Assembly (NCBI GenBank): GCA_017651265.1
Contig: JAGCDO010000034.1
Span: 1-32,134 of the forward strand
Source of the DNA: Prevotella sp.
GTDB taxonomy: Bacteria > Bacteroidota > Bacteroidia > Bacteroidales > Bacteroidaceae
Length of the DNA: 32,134 bases
Reading direction: 5' to 3'
Shown: positions 1 through 8,290 of the stretch, in pieces
Numbering within the stretch: position 1 is the first letter of the stretch
How the letters are laid out: the number at the start of each line of letters is the position of its first letter
Notes under the pieces: model-generated
The model's input: the letters and a program-made list of their open reading frames with translations, nothing else
Database searches by the model: none
What the model was told of the DNA's origin: nothing
Made by a program: the position numbers and the translations under genes

Positions 1-531
1 ATTATCCTCGAGGAATGACCGTACCTCATCCGCCGTAGGATTCCCTACGTAATGAATGGGGTAATGATGCTTCTGTTCAAAGAACGGAACCTCGAACGGC
101 AGGATAGAGAACAGCTCATCGACATCGCGTTTGATGCTCTTGATGCGATATTCCTTCCATGCCCAGATCTTGGGAGAGATATAATAATAGATGGCCGGTC
201 GGTTCTTCCTGTTCTTATGAAGATACTTGGCAATCTTTAGGTTAAAGCCGGGATAGTCGACAAGGATCACTGCATCGGGCTGCCACTGCATGATGTCCTT
301 CTTGCACAACGCCATATTCCTGAAAATGGTGCGCAGATGGAGTAATACAGGAACGAAGCCCATATAGGCCAGTTCCTTATAATGTTTCACACGGGTGCCT
401 CCCACGGCGGTCATCAAGTCACCGCCGAAGAAACGGAACTCCGCCTCCGGATCTTCTTTCTGCAACGACTTCATCAGATGTGAAGCATGAAGATCACCGC
501 TTGCCTCACCGACTATCAGGTAGTATTTCAT
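1..531 (-). CDS. lpxB: Lipid-A-disaccharide synthase LpxB (3' end cut by window edge)
   Basis: N-terminal 177 codons of LpxB, the inner-membrane-associated GT19 glycosyltransferase that joins UDP-2,3-diacylglucosamine to lipid X to make the lipid A disaccharide. The translation opens MKYYLIVGEASGDLHASHLM, with the GEASGD signature of the family. Further matches are GGDLMTAVGGTRV, a VDYPGFNLKIAKYL segment and a YYISPKIWAWKEYRIKSI segment. The ATG at 529-531 (minus) is the only start that preserves this N-terminus. It lies 26 nt after the surE stop, so the two genes probably share a transcript. The spacer consists almost entirely of 7-bp repeats with no Shine-Dalgarno. The C-terminal half lies outside the window. 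Identification is secure from the N-terminal motifs. Confidence 0.95.
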   Translation of the reverse strand, partial: MKYYLIVGEASGDLHASHLMKSLQKEDPEAEFRFFGGDLMTAVGGTRVKHYKELAYMGFVPVLLHLRTIFRNMALCKKDIMQWQPDAVILVDYPGFNLKIAKYLHKNRKNRPAIYYYISPKIWAWKEYRIKSIKRDVDELFSILPFEVPFFEQKHHYPIHYVGNPTADEVRSFLEDN

Positions 532-534
532 GTA

Positions 535-569
535 GTTGAGAGTTCAGAGTTCATAGTTCATAGTTGGAG
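535..569. repeat. Heptamer array, five units of GTTCAnA/GTTGAGA type
   Basis: Five consecutive 7-bp units on the plus strand: GTTGAGA, GTTCAGA, GTTCATA, GTTCATA, GTTGGAG. On the coding (minus) strand the array supplies the surE stop codon (TGA at 558-560) and forms essentially the whole lpxB leader. It belongs to the same family as the arrays at 21108-21135 and 28904-28938. Confidence 0.85.
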
Positions 570-1334
570 ATTCCAACTGTTCAGCATTTCTATTGCACTA
601 TAGGCAGTCACATCAATCTGGGTGGGCGTAATCGCCACATAGCCATGATTCAGTGCCCAGTTATCAGTATCCTCGGCTTCAGGCTCATCATTGGTGTAGG
701 AACCTACCATCCAGAAATAGTCGTACCCACGAGGATGGTGGCACATCACACACTCATTGCCCCAAGTGCCATGAGCCATGCGGCACACCTTCACGCCCTT
801 GAATTCAGGAACCAGCGGGAAGTTCACGTTCAGACATACGCCGAGGGGAAGACCTTCCTTCAACACCTTTTGTGTAATGGTTCTGATCAGCGGTCGTAAG
901 GGCTCGAAATCAGCCTCATCACGATAGTCGCAAAGAGAGAATGCCACACTGGGAATGTATTTCATGCAGCCTTCCATGGTTACCCCCATGGTTCCACTGT
1001 AATGGGTATTCACGGAAGCATTGTCACCATGGTTGATACCACCGATGACCATATCGGGTTTGCGTTCCTGACAGAACTGGTTCAATGCCAGTTTCACACA
1101 GTCCACTGGAGTTCCGTTGCACGACCACACCTCCACGCCTTCCCTTTTCCTGCGCAGTTTCAGTCGCAAAGGCGTGGTGGCCGAGAAAGCACAGGAATAA
1201 CCAGAACGCGCCGATTCCGGAGCGCATACCAGCAAATCGGCTATGTCTTTCAGCATATCCATCAGCTCGTTGATTCCCTTCGAGTGATAGCCGTCATCAT
1301 TCGAAATAAGTATTAACGGTCTATTATTTTTCAT
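558..1334 (-). CDS. surE: 5'/3'-nucleotidase SurE
   Basis: 258-residue SurE, a metal-dependent nucleoside-monophosphate phosphatase (survival protein E). The N-terminus carries the metal-binding ISNDDG motif (Asp13-Asp14), followed by CAPESARSGYS and CNGTPVDCVKLAL. A GGINHGDNASVNTHYSGTMG stretch is the active-site region with the family's Asn and Gly residues. The ATG at 1332-1334 is chosen because the protein then begins MKNNRPLILISNDDG, as in the family. The frame stays open upstream to 1541, but that part crosses the promoter and overlaps the divergent parA leader. A minus-strand promoter lies about 22 nt upstream. The last residues and stop codon fall in a heptamer array, and lpxB follows. 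Confidence 0.95.
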   Translation of the reverse strand: MKNNRPLILISNDDGYHSKGINELMDMLKDIADLLVCAPESARSGYSCAFSATTPLRLKLRRKREGVEVWSCNGTPVDCVKLALNQFCQERKPDMVIGGINHGDNASVNTHYSGTMGVTMEGCMKYIPSVAFSLCDYRDEADFEPLRPLIRTITQKVLKEGLPLGVCLNVNFPLVPEFKGVKVCRMAHGTWGNECVMCHHPRGYDYFWMVGSYTNDEPEAEDTDNWALNHGYVAITPTQIDVTAYSAIEMLNSWNLQL

Positions 1335-1355
1335 AAATAATGCTTGTTTGGGGGA

Positions 1356-1412
1356 CAAAGTTACGAAAAGTTGAGGGCAATACAAAAGAAAAGTCGTTTT
1401 TCTTTTTATTGC
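1356..1412 (-). promoter_or_regulatory. surE-lpxB promoter with inverted repeat over the -33 box
   Basis: On the minus strand, -33 TTTG (1383-1386), a 19-nt spacer and -7 TAACTTTG (1356-1363) fit the Bacteroidetes sigma-ABfr consensus. An inverted repeat, GCAATACAAAAGAAAA (1377-1392) against TTTTCTTTTTATTGC (1398-1412), has one bulged base and a 5-nt loop. The -33 box lies inside its promoter-proximal arm. The arrangement recurs at other promoters in this window. Confidence 0.75.
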
Positions 1413-1429
1413 TGAGACGGAGTAAGTTC

Positions 1430-1443
1430 GCGAATTTATTCGC
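1430..1443. promoter_or_regulatory. Palindrome GCGAAT-TT-ATTCGC between surE and parA
   Basis: Perfect 6-bp arms with a 2-bp centre in the divergent surE/parA intergenic region, about 50 bp upstream of the parA -7 box. It could be an operator. It does not resemble a parS site, and no regulator can be assigned from the sequence. Confidence 0.4.
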
Positions 1444-1492
1444 AAAATTACTAAAAAAGGTTGGAAAATACCCGTTTCTCGCATAAAATATG

Positions 1493-1500
1493 TAACTTTG
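1493..1500 (+). promoter_or_regulatory. parA -7 box TAACTTTG (weak -33)
   Basis: TAACTTTG at 1493-1500 matches the Bacteroidetes -7 consensus and lies 63 nt upstream of the parA ATG. No TTTG is present 19-20 nt further upstream, so the promoter is either weak or helped by an activator. Confidence 0.55.
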
Positions 1501-1563
1501 CACAAAATTTTGTTTGTCAGAACACCTCTTATGAGGTGCACACGACGTAAACATCACGAAGAA

Positions 1564-2349
1564 ATGGGAAAGATTATAGCTTTAGCCAACCAAAAAGGAG
1601 GCGTAGGAAAGACCACCACGACCATCAACCTGGCCGCATCGTTGGCCACGTTGGAGAAGAATGTGCTGGTTATTGACGCAGACCCGCAGGCCAACGCTTC
1701 CAGTGGTCTTGGCGTAAATATCAAAGATATCGACTGCTCTCTTTACGAATGCATCATCGATCATGCCGATGTGCGAGATGCCATGTACACCACAGACATC
1801 GAAGGACTCGACATCATCCCCAGTCATATCGACCTAGTTGGTGCTGAGATAGAGATGCTGAATGTGGAACATCGTGAACAGGTGATCAAGAACCTGTTGG
1901 AACCGATCAAGGACGAATACGACTTCATCCTCATCGACTGCTCACCGTCGCTGGGCTTGATTACCGTGAATGCGCTGACAGCAGCCGACTCGGTCATCAT
2001 CCCCGTACAGTGTGAGTACTTCGCTCTGGAAGGAATCAGTAAGCTGCTGAACACCATCAAGATCATCAAGAGTAAGCTGAACCCCAAGCTGGAGATTGAA
2101 GGATTCCTGCTGACCATGTATGACAGTCGTCTCCGTCTGGCCAACCAGATTTACGACGAAGTGAAACGTCACTTCCAGGAACTGGTATTCAAGACCGTTA
2201 TCCAGCGAAACGTGAAGCTGTCGGAGAGTCCGAGTCATGGCTTGCCCGTTATTCTCTACGACGCAGATTCCACGGGAGCAAAGAACCACCTGTCGTTGGC
2301 TAAGGAGATTATCAACAAGAACAAACCGAAAGGTAAGAAGAGAGGATAG
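1564..2349 (+). CDS. parA: Chromosome partitioning ATPase ParA (Soj)
   Basis: 261-residue deviant-Walker ParA ATPase, which works with ParB to segregate replication origins. MGKIIALANQKGGVGKTTTT holds the KGGVGKTT signature (residues 11-18). The Walker A' stretch VLVIDADPQANASSGL follows (Asp38, Asp40), and DFILIDCSPSLGLITVNAL is the Walker B region. The length is typical of chromosomal Soj proteins that lack the N-terminal HTH of plasmid ParA. ATG 1564 is chosen over upstream in-frame starts because those fall in the promoter. parB follows after 32 nt, so the pair is co-transcribed. No parS-like palindrome was found in the window. Confidence 0.96.
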   Translation: MGKIIALANQKGGVGKTTTTINLAASLATLEKNVLVIDADPQANASSGLGVNIKDIDCSLYECIIDHADVRDAMYTTDIEGLDIIPSHIDLVGAEIEMLNVEHREQVIKNLLEPIKDEYDFILIDCSPSLGLITVNALTAADSVIIPVQCEYFALEGISKLLNTIKIIKSKLNPKLEIEGFLLTMYDSRLRLANQIYDEVKRHFQELVFKTVIQRNVKLSESPSHGLPVILYDADSTGAKNHLSLAKEIINKNKPKGKKRG

Positions 2350-2381
2350 AAGATTAGAGAACGTTTTATAGTTCAAAGAAA

Positions 2382-3272
2382 ATGGCAGTAAGAAAGAAAT
2401 ACAGTGCACTGGGACGTGGTCTTGATGCCCTCATCTCAACAGAAGATGTGAAGACACAAGGCTCCTCCACCATCAACGAGATACCCATCGAACAGATCGA
2501 GGCTAACCCCAACCAGCCACGACGGGAGTTTGAAGAGACCGCGCTGAATGAGCTGGCACAAAGCATCAGCGAGATCGGCATCGTGGTTCCCATCACCTTA
2601 CGACAGATGGGAGAGCATAAATACCAGATCATTGCCGGTGAACGCAGATGGCGTGCCTCGCAGATTGCCGGTCTGACCTCCCTACCCGCCTATATCCGTA
2701 CCATCAAGGACGAGGAGGTGATGGAGATGGCGCTGGTGGAGAACATCCAGCGTGAGGACCTGAATGATATCGAGATCGCCCTGGCTTATGAACATCTGCT
2801 GGAAACCAGCGGTATGACACAGGAGAAGATGTCAAAGCGTGTGGGAAAGAGTCGCACAGCTGTGACCAACTACCTGCGTTTGCTGAAACTCCCTGCACAG
2901 GTACAGATGGCTTTGCAGAACAAGACCATCAGCATGGGACATGCCCGTGCCTTGCTTTCTCTGGAGAGTCCTGCGCAACAGATCAGGTTGTTCAAGGAAA
3001 TCCAGAAGAACGGCTATTCCGTTCGTCAGGTGGAGGAACTGGTGAAGAGTGCCAAAGATCATGATGAGGTTTCCTCTTCAAAGAAAGGCAATGCCGGAAA
3101 GAAAAGTCTGCCGGCAGAGTTCAACGTTCTGCAGAAACGGTTATCCGACTTCTTCAACACGAAGGTGGTGATGAGCTGCTCGGCAAAAGGAAGGGGAAAG
3201 ATCAGCATTCCCTTCAGTAGTGAAGAGGAGTTGGAACGTATCATCAACATGTTTGACAAGTTGAAAGAGTGA
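2382..3272 (+). CDS. parB: Chromosome partitioning protein ParB (Spo0J/Noc family)
   Basis: 296-residue ParB, a CTP-dependent clamp that loads at parS and stimulates ParA. The N-terminal domain contains IPIEQIEANPNQPR and the CTP-binding GERRWRA box (residues 86-92). Next come ALVENIQREDLNDIEIA and an HTH around MTQEKMSKRVGKSRTAVTNY. The C-terminal dimerisation segment begins near residue 250. It sits directly downstream of parA in the usual order. Its TGA stop overlaps the GTG start of the next gene in GTGA, indicating translational coupling. Confidence 0.96.
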   Translation: MAVRKKYSALGRGLDALISTEDVKTQGSSTINEIPIEQIEANPNQPRREFEETALNELAQSISEIGIVVPITLRQMGEHKYQIIAGERRWRASQIAGLTSLPAYIRTIKDEEVMEMALVENIQREDLNDIEIALAYEHLLETSGMTQEKMSKRVGKSRTAVTNYLRLLKLPAQVQMALQNKTISMGHARALLSLESPAQQIRLFKEIQKNGYSVRQVEELVKSAKDHDEVSSSKKGNAGKKSLPAEFNVLQKRLSDFFNTKVVMSCSAKGRGKISIPFSSEEELERIINMFDKLKE

Positions 3273-3991
3273 GTATCATCAATACGATATACAAGAAATG
3301 GCTGGTTGTCATCTCATTGATCGTCATGTGCGTTCCTTGTGGTGCCGCAACAGGATTGCTGACAGACAGTGTGGAGGTTGACTCTACTGCGGAGATCCTG
3401 AAACAAGACTCCGCCATGGTCAGCGAGATGATCATGAAGGACAGCAAGCAGAAAGTGAAACGCGACTGGAGTACATGGCGCCCGTCACCCAAACGGGCCA
3501 TGTGGCTGGCTATTGTCGTTCCGGGTGCCGGACAGATCTATAACAGAAAGTACTGGAAGCTGCCCATCTTCTACGGAGGATTCCTCGGATGCTACTACGC
3601 CATGCGTTGGAACAACATGATGTATCGCGATTATTCGCAAGGGTATATCGACCTGAACGACGGGAACCTGGAGACGCAGAGCTACAACCAGTTCATGCAC
3701 CTGGGAATGACCATCGACGAGTCTAACCCGAGCGATGTACAGCGGTTCTCGAACAAGTTCAAGAAGAGAAAGGACTACTACCGCCGATACCGCGACATGA
3801 GCGCCTTCATCCTGATCGGTGTCTATGCACTGTCAGTGATTGATGCCTATGTGGATGCTTCGCTGTCGGAGTTCGATATCTCGGAGGATCTGAGCATGAA
3901 AGTGTCGCCGACACTGATGCAAAACGGGGGCTATACGTTCAATCCTGTGAGGACTACCTCGCTGGGTGTTCACTGCTCTCTCACATTCTAA
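3269..3991 (+). CDS. DUF5683 domain membrane protein
   Basis: 240-residue protein with an N-terminal signal or anchor segment (WLVVISLIVMCVPCGAATGL). A DUF5683-type core follows: RDWSTWRPSPKRAMWLAIVV, then PGAGQIYNRKYWKLPIFYGG, with hydrophobic helices and a later FILIGVYALSVIDAYVDASL segment. The family is common next to parB in Bacteroidales and has no established biochemical function. The GTG start at 3269 overlaps the parB stop by 4 nt. No other start precedes the signal sequence. The position between parB and a lytic transglycosylase suggests an envelope or division role, which is inference only. Confidence 0.85.
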   Translation: MSIINTIYKKWLVVISLIVMCVPCGAATGLLTDSVEVDSTAEILKQDSAMVSEMIMKDSKQKVKRDWSTWRPSPKRAMWLAIVVPGAGQIYNRKYWKLPIFYGGFLGCYYAMRWNNMMYRDYSQGYIDLNDGNLETQSYNQFMHLGMTIDESNPSDVQRFSNKFKKRKDYYRRYRDMSAFILIGVYALSVIDAYVDASLSEFDISEDLSMKVSPTLMQNGGYTFNPVRTTSLGVHCSLTF

Positions 3992-4028
3992 CCATTATTC
4001 AACCTATTAAAACCCATATCATTCAAGA

Positions 4029-5402
4029 ATGAAGAATAAAATATTTATAGCTATAGCCGCGATGTTCTTAGGAGGACCATGCACCATGATGGCCCAGATT
4101 GAAGGAGATGAGATCACCGTGACAACAAAAGAAGGTGAAGCGGATGTCATTGAAGTACCGGAAGGTATGCTGCTCGAGATTGACAGTCTGCTGAACCAAT
4201 ACAATTCCAAGACGTATCTGCAAGACAACGACTGCCACTATAGTGACGTCAACCCGGAATTTTCCGTGGAGACATACATCGAGCGACTGCAACGCATTCC
4301 CTCGGTGATGGAGATGCCGTACAATGATGTGGTGAGGAAGTTCATCGACCGCTATGCGGTACGACTGCGGGCATCTGTCAGCTACATGCTCGGTGCGGCG
4401 AATTTCTACATGCCTATCTTCGAAGAGGCACTGGAGATGTATAACCTGCCCTTGGAGTTGAAATACCTGCCCGTCATTGAGTCGGCACTTAGTCCTACCG
4501 CTACCTCTCGTGTAGGTGCTGCCGGTTTGTGGCAGTTCATGCTTGCTACCGGTAAGCAGTATGGCTTGGAGGTGAACTCTTTGGTGGACGAGCGCCGCGA
4601 TCCCATCAAATCAACCTATGCTGCAGCCCGCTACTTACGCGACCTCTATAAAATCTACGATGACTGGAACCTGGTGATTGCGGCCTATAACTACGGTCCG
4701 CAGAACATCAACAAGGCCATTCACCGGGCCGGAGGTGTGAAGGACTACTGGGCTATCTACAAGTATTTGCCCCGTGAAACACAAGGATATGTACCGGCAT
4801 TCATTGCCGCCAACTATATCATGACCTATTACTGCGAGCATAACATCTGTCCGATGCGTACACAGATTCCTGCCAAATCCGACACGATTGTCGTCAACAG
4901 GGATGTGCACTTCAAGCAGATTGCCGCTGTAACGGGTATTCGAATTGAAGAGCTTCGCTCCCTGAACCCGCAGTACCGCCGCGATATTGTCAATGGCAGT
5001 ACCCAGCCTTCGGTGATTCGCCTGCCGCAGACTTATGTCAACGCGTTCCTTGATCGTGAGGATTCCATCTATAACTATGAGGCAGCCACCCTGCTGACCA
5101 AGCGCACAGTGGTGGAAGTGACTGCCGATGATGTGAAGGAAGACGTGGTGGCAAGAAGTCAGACGGTGGCACCCAGAACCAGTCAGGCTACCCACGGCAG
5201 GACAAGAGCCGTTTCTCAGAGTCGTAGCCGCAGGGGCGGAAAGTCTGCTTCAAGGGGAAGAAGTCAAAGTGTAACGGTGAAATCCGGACAGACCCTCTCA
5301 CAGATTGCCAAAAAGAACAACACGACTGTTGAAAAGCTGAAGCGATTGAACGGTATTAAAGGAAACAATATCCGTGCAGGAAAGAAGCTCAAGGTGAAAT
5401 AA
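4029..5402 (+). CDS. LysM-containing lytic transglycosylase (MltD-like)
   Basis: 457-residue periplasmic murein lytic transglycosylase. A signal peptide (MKNKIFIAIAAMFLGGPCTM) precedes an SLT (goose-lysozyme-like) domain. LKYLPVIESALSPTATSR carries the catalytic Glu151, and GLWQFMLATGKQYGLEV and NLVIAAYNYGPQNINKAI are the conserved substrate-cleft blocks. A degenerate LysM-like stretch follows the SLT domain, then a Ser/Arg-rich linker near residues 385-412. The protein ends in a clear LysM domain (VKSGQTLSQIAKKNN onwards). It cleaves peptidoglycan glycan strands to 1,6-anhydro products. The gene lies 37 nt after the DUF5683 gene and 27 nt before rsh, consistent with one operon. Confidence 0.92.
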   Translation: MKNKIFIAIAAMFLGGPCTMMAQIEGDEITVTTKEGEADVIEVPEGMLLEIDSLLNQYNSKTYLQDNDCHYSDVNPEFSVETYIERLQRIPSVMEMPYNDVVRKFIDRYAVRLRASVSYMLGAANFYMPIFEEALEMYNLPLELKYLPVIESALSPTATSRVGAAGLWQFMLATGKQYGLEVNSLVDERRDPIKSTYAAARYLRDLYKIYDDWNLVIAAYNYGPQNINKAIHRAGGVKDYWAIYKYLPRETQGYVPAFIAANYIMTYYCEHNICPMRTQIPAKSDTIVVNRDVHFKQIAAVTGIRIEELRSLNPQYRRDIVNGSTQPSVIRLPQTYVNAFLDREDSIYNYEAATLLTKRTVVEVTADDVKEDVVARSQTVAPRTSQATHGRTRAVSQSRSRRGGKSASRGRSQSVTVKSGQTLSQIAKKNNTTVEKLKRLNGIKGNNIRAGKKLKVK

Positions 5403-5429
5403 TATCATACACCTTAAAAATATAGGGAC

Positions 5430-7712
5430 ATGGAAGAGCACATCAACAAAGAAACCGCGAAGGAGTTGTCGGAAGAACAAATAGTTGACGAAGCGTTCCA
5501 GCACCTGCTGGACAGTTACCGTACCTCACGACACCGAAAGAAGGTTGATATCATCACGAAGGCCTTCAACTTCGCCCGACAGGCGCACAAAGGCGTCCGC
5601 CGTCTTTCTGGTGAGCCCTATATCATGCATCCTATTGCCGTGGCACAGATTGCTTGTTCTGAAATAGGACTGGGTTCCACGAGTATCTGCTCTGCCTTGC
5701 TTCATGATGTGGTGGAAGATACCGACTACACCGTTGAGGATATTGAGAATATCTTCGGTAAGAAGATCGCACAGATTGTTGACGGTCTGACCAAGATCAG
5801 TGGTGGTATCTTCGGTGAACAGGCTTCTGCCCAGGCTGAGAACTTCAAGAAGCTGCTGCTCACGATGAGTGACGATATCCGCGTGATCCTTATTAAGATA
5901 TGTGACCGTCTTCATAATATGCGCACCCTTGACAGTCAGCCTGCCAACAAACAGTATAAGATTGCCGGCGAAACGCTCTACATCTATGCCCCGTTGGCCA
6001 ACCGACTGGGATTGAACAAGGTGAAGACCGAGCTGGAGAACCTGAGTTTCAAGTTTGAGCATCCTGAAGAATACAATGCCATCACGCAGAAACTGACCAG
6101 AACACAGGAGTCGCGTGACGAGTTGTTCGACAAGTTCACGGAGCCTATCCGACAGGCGCTCGACGACATGGGCGTGAAATATGAGATCAAAGCCCGCGTG
6201 AAGAGTCCTTATTCCATTTGGAATAAGATGCAGAACAAACACATCACCTTCGACGAAATCTATGATATCCTTGCTGTACGCATCATCTTCACTCCGAACA
6301 AACGGGAGGAGGAGATCAATGAGTGCTTCAATATCTATGTGGCCATCAGTAAGATATACAAGAGTCATCCCGACCGTTTGCGCGACTGGCTGAGTCATCC
6401 GAAGGCCAACGGCTATCAGGCCCTGCATGTCACACTGATGTCCCGGCAAGGTAGCTGGATTGAAGTGCAGATCCGTTCCGACCGCATGGACGAGATTGCC
6501 GAGCAGGGCTTCGCGGCCCACTGGAAATACAAAGACGGTGTGGAGGAGGAATACACCGAAGACGAGGGCGAGCTGAACGACTGGCTACGCACCATCAAGG
6601 AGATTCTCGACGATCCGCAGCCTGATGCCATGGACTTCCTCGATGCCATCAAGCTGAACCTGTTCGCTTCGGAGATCTTCGTGTTCACGCCCAAGGGCGA
6701 GATCAAAACCATGCCCGCAGGATGTACAGCACTCGACTTCGCCTTCCAGATACATACCTTCCTGGGCAGTCATTGTATCGGTGCGAAGGTGAACCACAAG
6801 CTTGTACCACTGAGTCATAAGCTGCAGAGCGGCGACCAGGTGGAGATCCTGACCAGTAACTCACAGCATGTACAGCCTTCATGGGTGAACTTCGTGAGTA
6901 CAGCGAAGGCAAAAGGAAAGATCCAGGCTATCTTACGACGAGACAACCGGGAGATCCAAAAGAAGGGTGAGCAGATGCTGGAGGAGTTCCTCAAGCGACA
7001 CGATATGGAAGTGACCACCTCGGTGCTCGACAAGTTGTGTGAGTTCCATGACATCAGGAAGCCTGAGAACCTGCTCATGGCCATCGGTAAGAAGAACATC
7101 ATCCTGAGCGAGAAGGATATCGATGAGCTGCACGGTAAGAAGAATGCCAATGAAGGAAAGGGATGGCGGCGCTATATCCCCTTCATCGGAAAAGAAAAGG
7201 CCAAGGCTTCCGCGGAGCTTATTCAGAGTCAGGACTATTTCGTCGTGCCCAAGGACTTCAACCGCAAGAAGCCTGTCTATATCACAGAGAACAACATCAC
7301 GCAGTTTGTCTTCCCCACCTGCTGTCATCCTATTCCTGGTGATGACGCGCTGGGATTCATCGACGGTAAGAACCGCATAGAGATCCACAAGCGAAACTGT
7401 CCTGTTGCCAACAAGCTGAAATCCAGCTATGGCAACCGTATCCTCGACGTGAAATGGGACATGCACAAACAGCTTTACTTCACGGCCACGGTCCAGATGC
7501 GCGGTATCGACCGCATCGGACTGTTGAATGAAGTTACACAGATTATCTCCCGTCAGCTGAACGTGAACATCCATAAGATCACGATTAGTTGCGAAGACGA
7601 TATCTTCGAAGGGGAAATTGAACTACGCGTTCACGACCGCGATGATGTAAAGGTGATCATCGACGAACTGAAATCCGTGAGCGGACTACAGGAGATTCAG
7701 CAGATTATCTAA
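5430..7712 (+). CDS. Bifunctional (p)ppGpp synthetase/hydrolase (RelA/SpoT, Rsh)
   Basis: 760-residue long RSH protein controlling the stringent response. The N-terminal HD hydrolase is intact (LLHDVVEDTDYT; His92-Asp93). The synthetase domain includes KSPYSIWNKM, a RLRDWLSHPKANGYQALHV block and the EVQIRSDRMDEIAEQGFAAH motif. The TGS domain begins near residue 413 (IFVFTPKGEIKTMPAGCTAL), and a C-terminal ACT domain follows from about residue 680. The intact HD motif and the RLRD variant (not the acidic motif of RelA monofunctional enzymes) favour a bifunctional enzyme. The gene ends a plus-strand run that starts at parA. A 35-nt heptamer array separates its stop from the convergent merR-type stop. 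Confidence 0.95.
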   Translation: MEEHINKETAKELSEEQIVDEAFQHLLDSYRTSRHRKKVDIITKAFNFARQAHKGVRRLSGEPYIMHPIAVAQIACSEIGLGSTSICSALLHDVVEDTDYTVEDIENIFGKKIAQIVDGLTKISGGIFGEQASAQAENFKKLLLTMSDDIRVILIKICDRLHNMRTLDSQPANKQYKIAGETLYIYAPLANRLGLNKVKTELENLSFKFEHPEEYNAITQKLTRTQESRDELFDKFTEPIRQALDDMGVKYEIKARVKSPYSIWNKMQNKHITFDEIYDILAVRIIFTPNKREEEINECFNIYVAISKIYKSHPDRLRDWLSHPKANGYQALHVTLMSRQGSWIEVQIRSDRMDEIAEQGFAAHWKYKDGVEEEYTEDEGELNDWLRTIKEILDDPQPDAMDFLDAIKLNLFASEIFVFTPKGEIKTMPAGCTALDFAFQIHTFLGSHCIGAKVNHKLVPLSHKLQSGDQVEILTSNSQHVQPSWVNFVSTAKAKGKIQAILRRDNREIQKKGEQMLEEFLKRHDMEVTTSVLDKLCEFHDIRKPENLLMAIGKKNIILSEKDIDELHGKKNANEGKGWRRYIPFIGKEKAKASAELIQSQDYFVVPKDFNRKKPVYITENNITQFVFPTCCHPIPGDDALGFIDGKNRIEIHKRNCPVANKLKSSYGNRILDVKWDMHKQLYFTATVQMRGIDRIGLLNEVTQIISRQLNVNIHKITISCEDDIFEGEIELRVHDRDDVKVIIDELKSVSGLQEIQQII

Positions 7713-7713
7713 T

Positions 7714-7748
7714 TAGAGGTGAGAGGTAAGAAGTGAGAGGTGAGAGAT
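7714..7748. repeat. Heptamer array, five units of GAGAGGT type
   Basis: Units TAGAGGT, GAGAGGT, AAGAAGT, GAGAGGT, GAGAGAT fill the gap between the convergent rsh and MerR-type stop codons. Reading the plus strand, the TGA formed at each unit junction shifts frame every 7 bp, so all three frames are closed within 21 bp. The family is the same as at 18050-18105, also a convergent junction. Confidence 0.9.
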
Positions 7749-8095
7749 CACGTCAAATAATCCAGTTGCTTCTTCAAAGCTTTCAAGTCATCACGCACCT
7801 TCATCAGACTCTCCATGACACGGGTATTGTTATCAACACCTTGCTTATTCTCACGTAGCATCTTGCGGGCAGCTGCCAACTTGAAGCCACGCACCTTCAC
7901 AAGATTATACACCGCCTTGATGTTCTCAACATCCTTGTCGGTATATTGACGGATGTTGTTACCGGTTGTCTTGGGCCGGATCAATGGAATCTCCTTCTCC
8001 CAGAAACGAAGGTTACTTTCAGAAACACCCACGATTTCCGCCACCTCTTTGATGGAGTAATACAATTTCAGGTTCTTGTCTGTATTCAGTGCCAT
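7748..8095 (-). CDS. MerR-family transcriptional regulator
   Basis: 115-residue protein with an N-terminal MerR winged [23 protein letters not shown], then [20 protein letters not shown] and [21 protein letters not shown] basic helix and a short C-terminal coiled coil ([17 protein letters not shown]) follow. There is no effector-binding domain and no cysteine cluster, so it is not a metal-sensing MerR. Small MerR proteins of this shape are common in Bacteroidales, with unknown targets. ATG 8093-8095 is chosen because residues upstream of it would read through the promoter -7 box. It is divergent from alaS; autoregulation of the shared region is plausible but not shown. Confidence 0.88.
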   Translation of the reverse strand: MALNTDKNLKLYYSIKEVAEIVGVSESNLRFWEKEIPLIRPKTTGNNIRQYTDKDVENIKAVYNLVKVRGFKLAAARKMLRENKQGVDNNTRVMESLMKVRDDLKALKKQLDYLT

Positions 8096-8120
8096 AGCGT
8101 CCGTAATGATTTGATTGCCG

Positions 8121-8128
8121 CAAAGATA
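8121..8128 (-). promoter_or_regulatory. -7 box TATCTTTG of the MerR-type gene
   Basis: TATCTTTG on the minus strand, 25 nt upstream of the start codon. No good TTTG lies at the expected -33 spacing. Confidence 0.5.
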
Positions 8129-8170
8129 CAACATTTTCAACTAAAATGCAAGTGTTTTTCGTATTTAATT

Positions 8171-8266
8171 TGTACCTTTCGCTTTGCCGAAGGTACTTTC
8201 GCTCGAAAAAGCAAAAGAAAAGCACTCTTTCCTTTTGCTTTTTGCTCGCTTATTTGTACCTTTGCA
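8171..8266 (+). promoter_or_regulatory. alaS promoter within a two-hairpin repeated element (copy A)
   Basis: -33 TTTG (8234-8237), 19 nt, then -7 TACCTTTG (8257-8264), about 26 nt before the alaS start. Upstream is an imperfect hairpin (TACCTT near 8173 against AAGGTA near 8191). A longer inverted repeat then spans 8201-8222 and 8227-8248, with the -33 box in its right arm. A second copy of the whole arrangement, with a different sequence but the same layout, occurs at 19574-19668 upstream of the RecD-like helicase. Confidence 0.8.
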
Positions 8267-8290
8267 CACAAATTTGAAATAAGAACAAAT

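Noticed and set aside
384-400. TGTTTCACACGGGTGCC as a possible parS site near parAB
   Set aside because: Resembles only half of the parS consensus; the palindrome is not completed, and it lies inside lpxB.
4635-5195. 186-codon open frame antisense to the lytic transglycosylase
   Set aside because: Antisense shadow; composition mirrors the real gene.
5526-6521. 331-codon open frame antisense to rsh
   Set aside because: Antisense shadow with no family resemblance.
7946-8290. Upstream extension of the alaS reading frame
   Set aside because: It crosses the alaS promoter and overlaps the MerR-type gene on the other strand; AlaRS proteins begin near [10 protein letters not shown].
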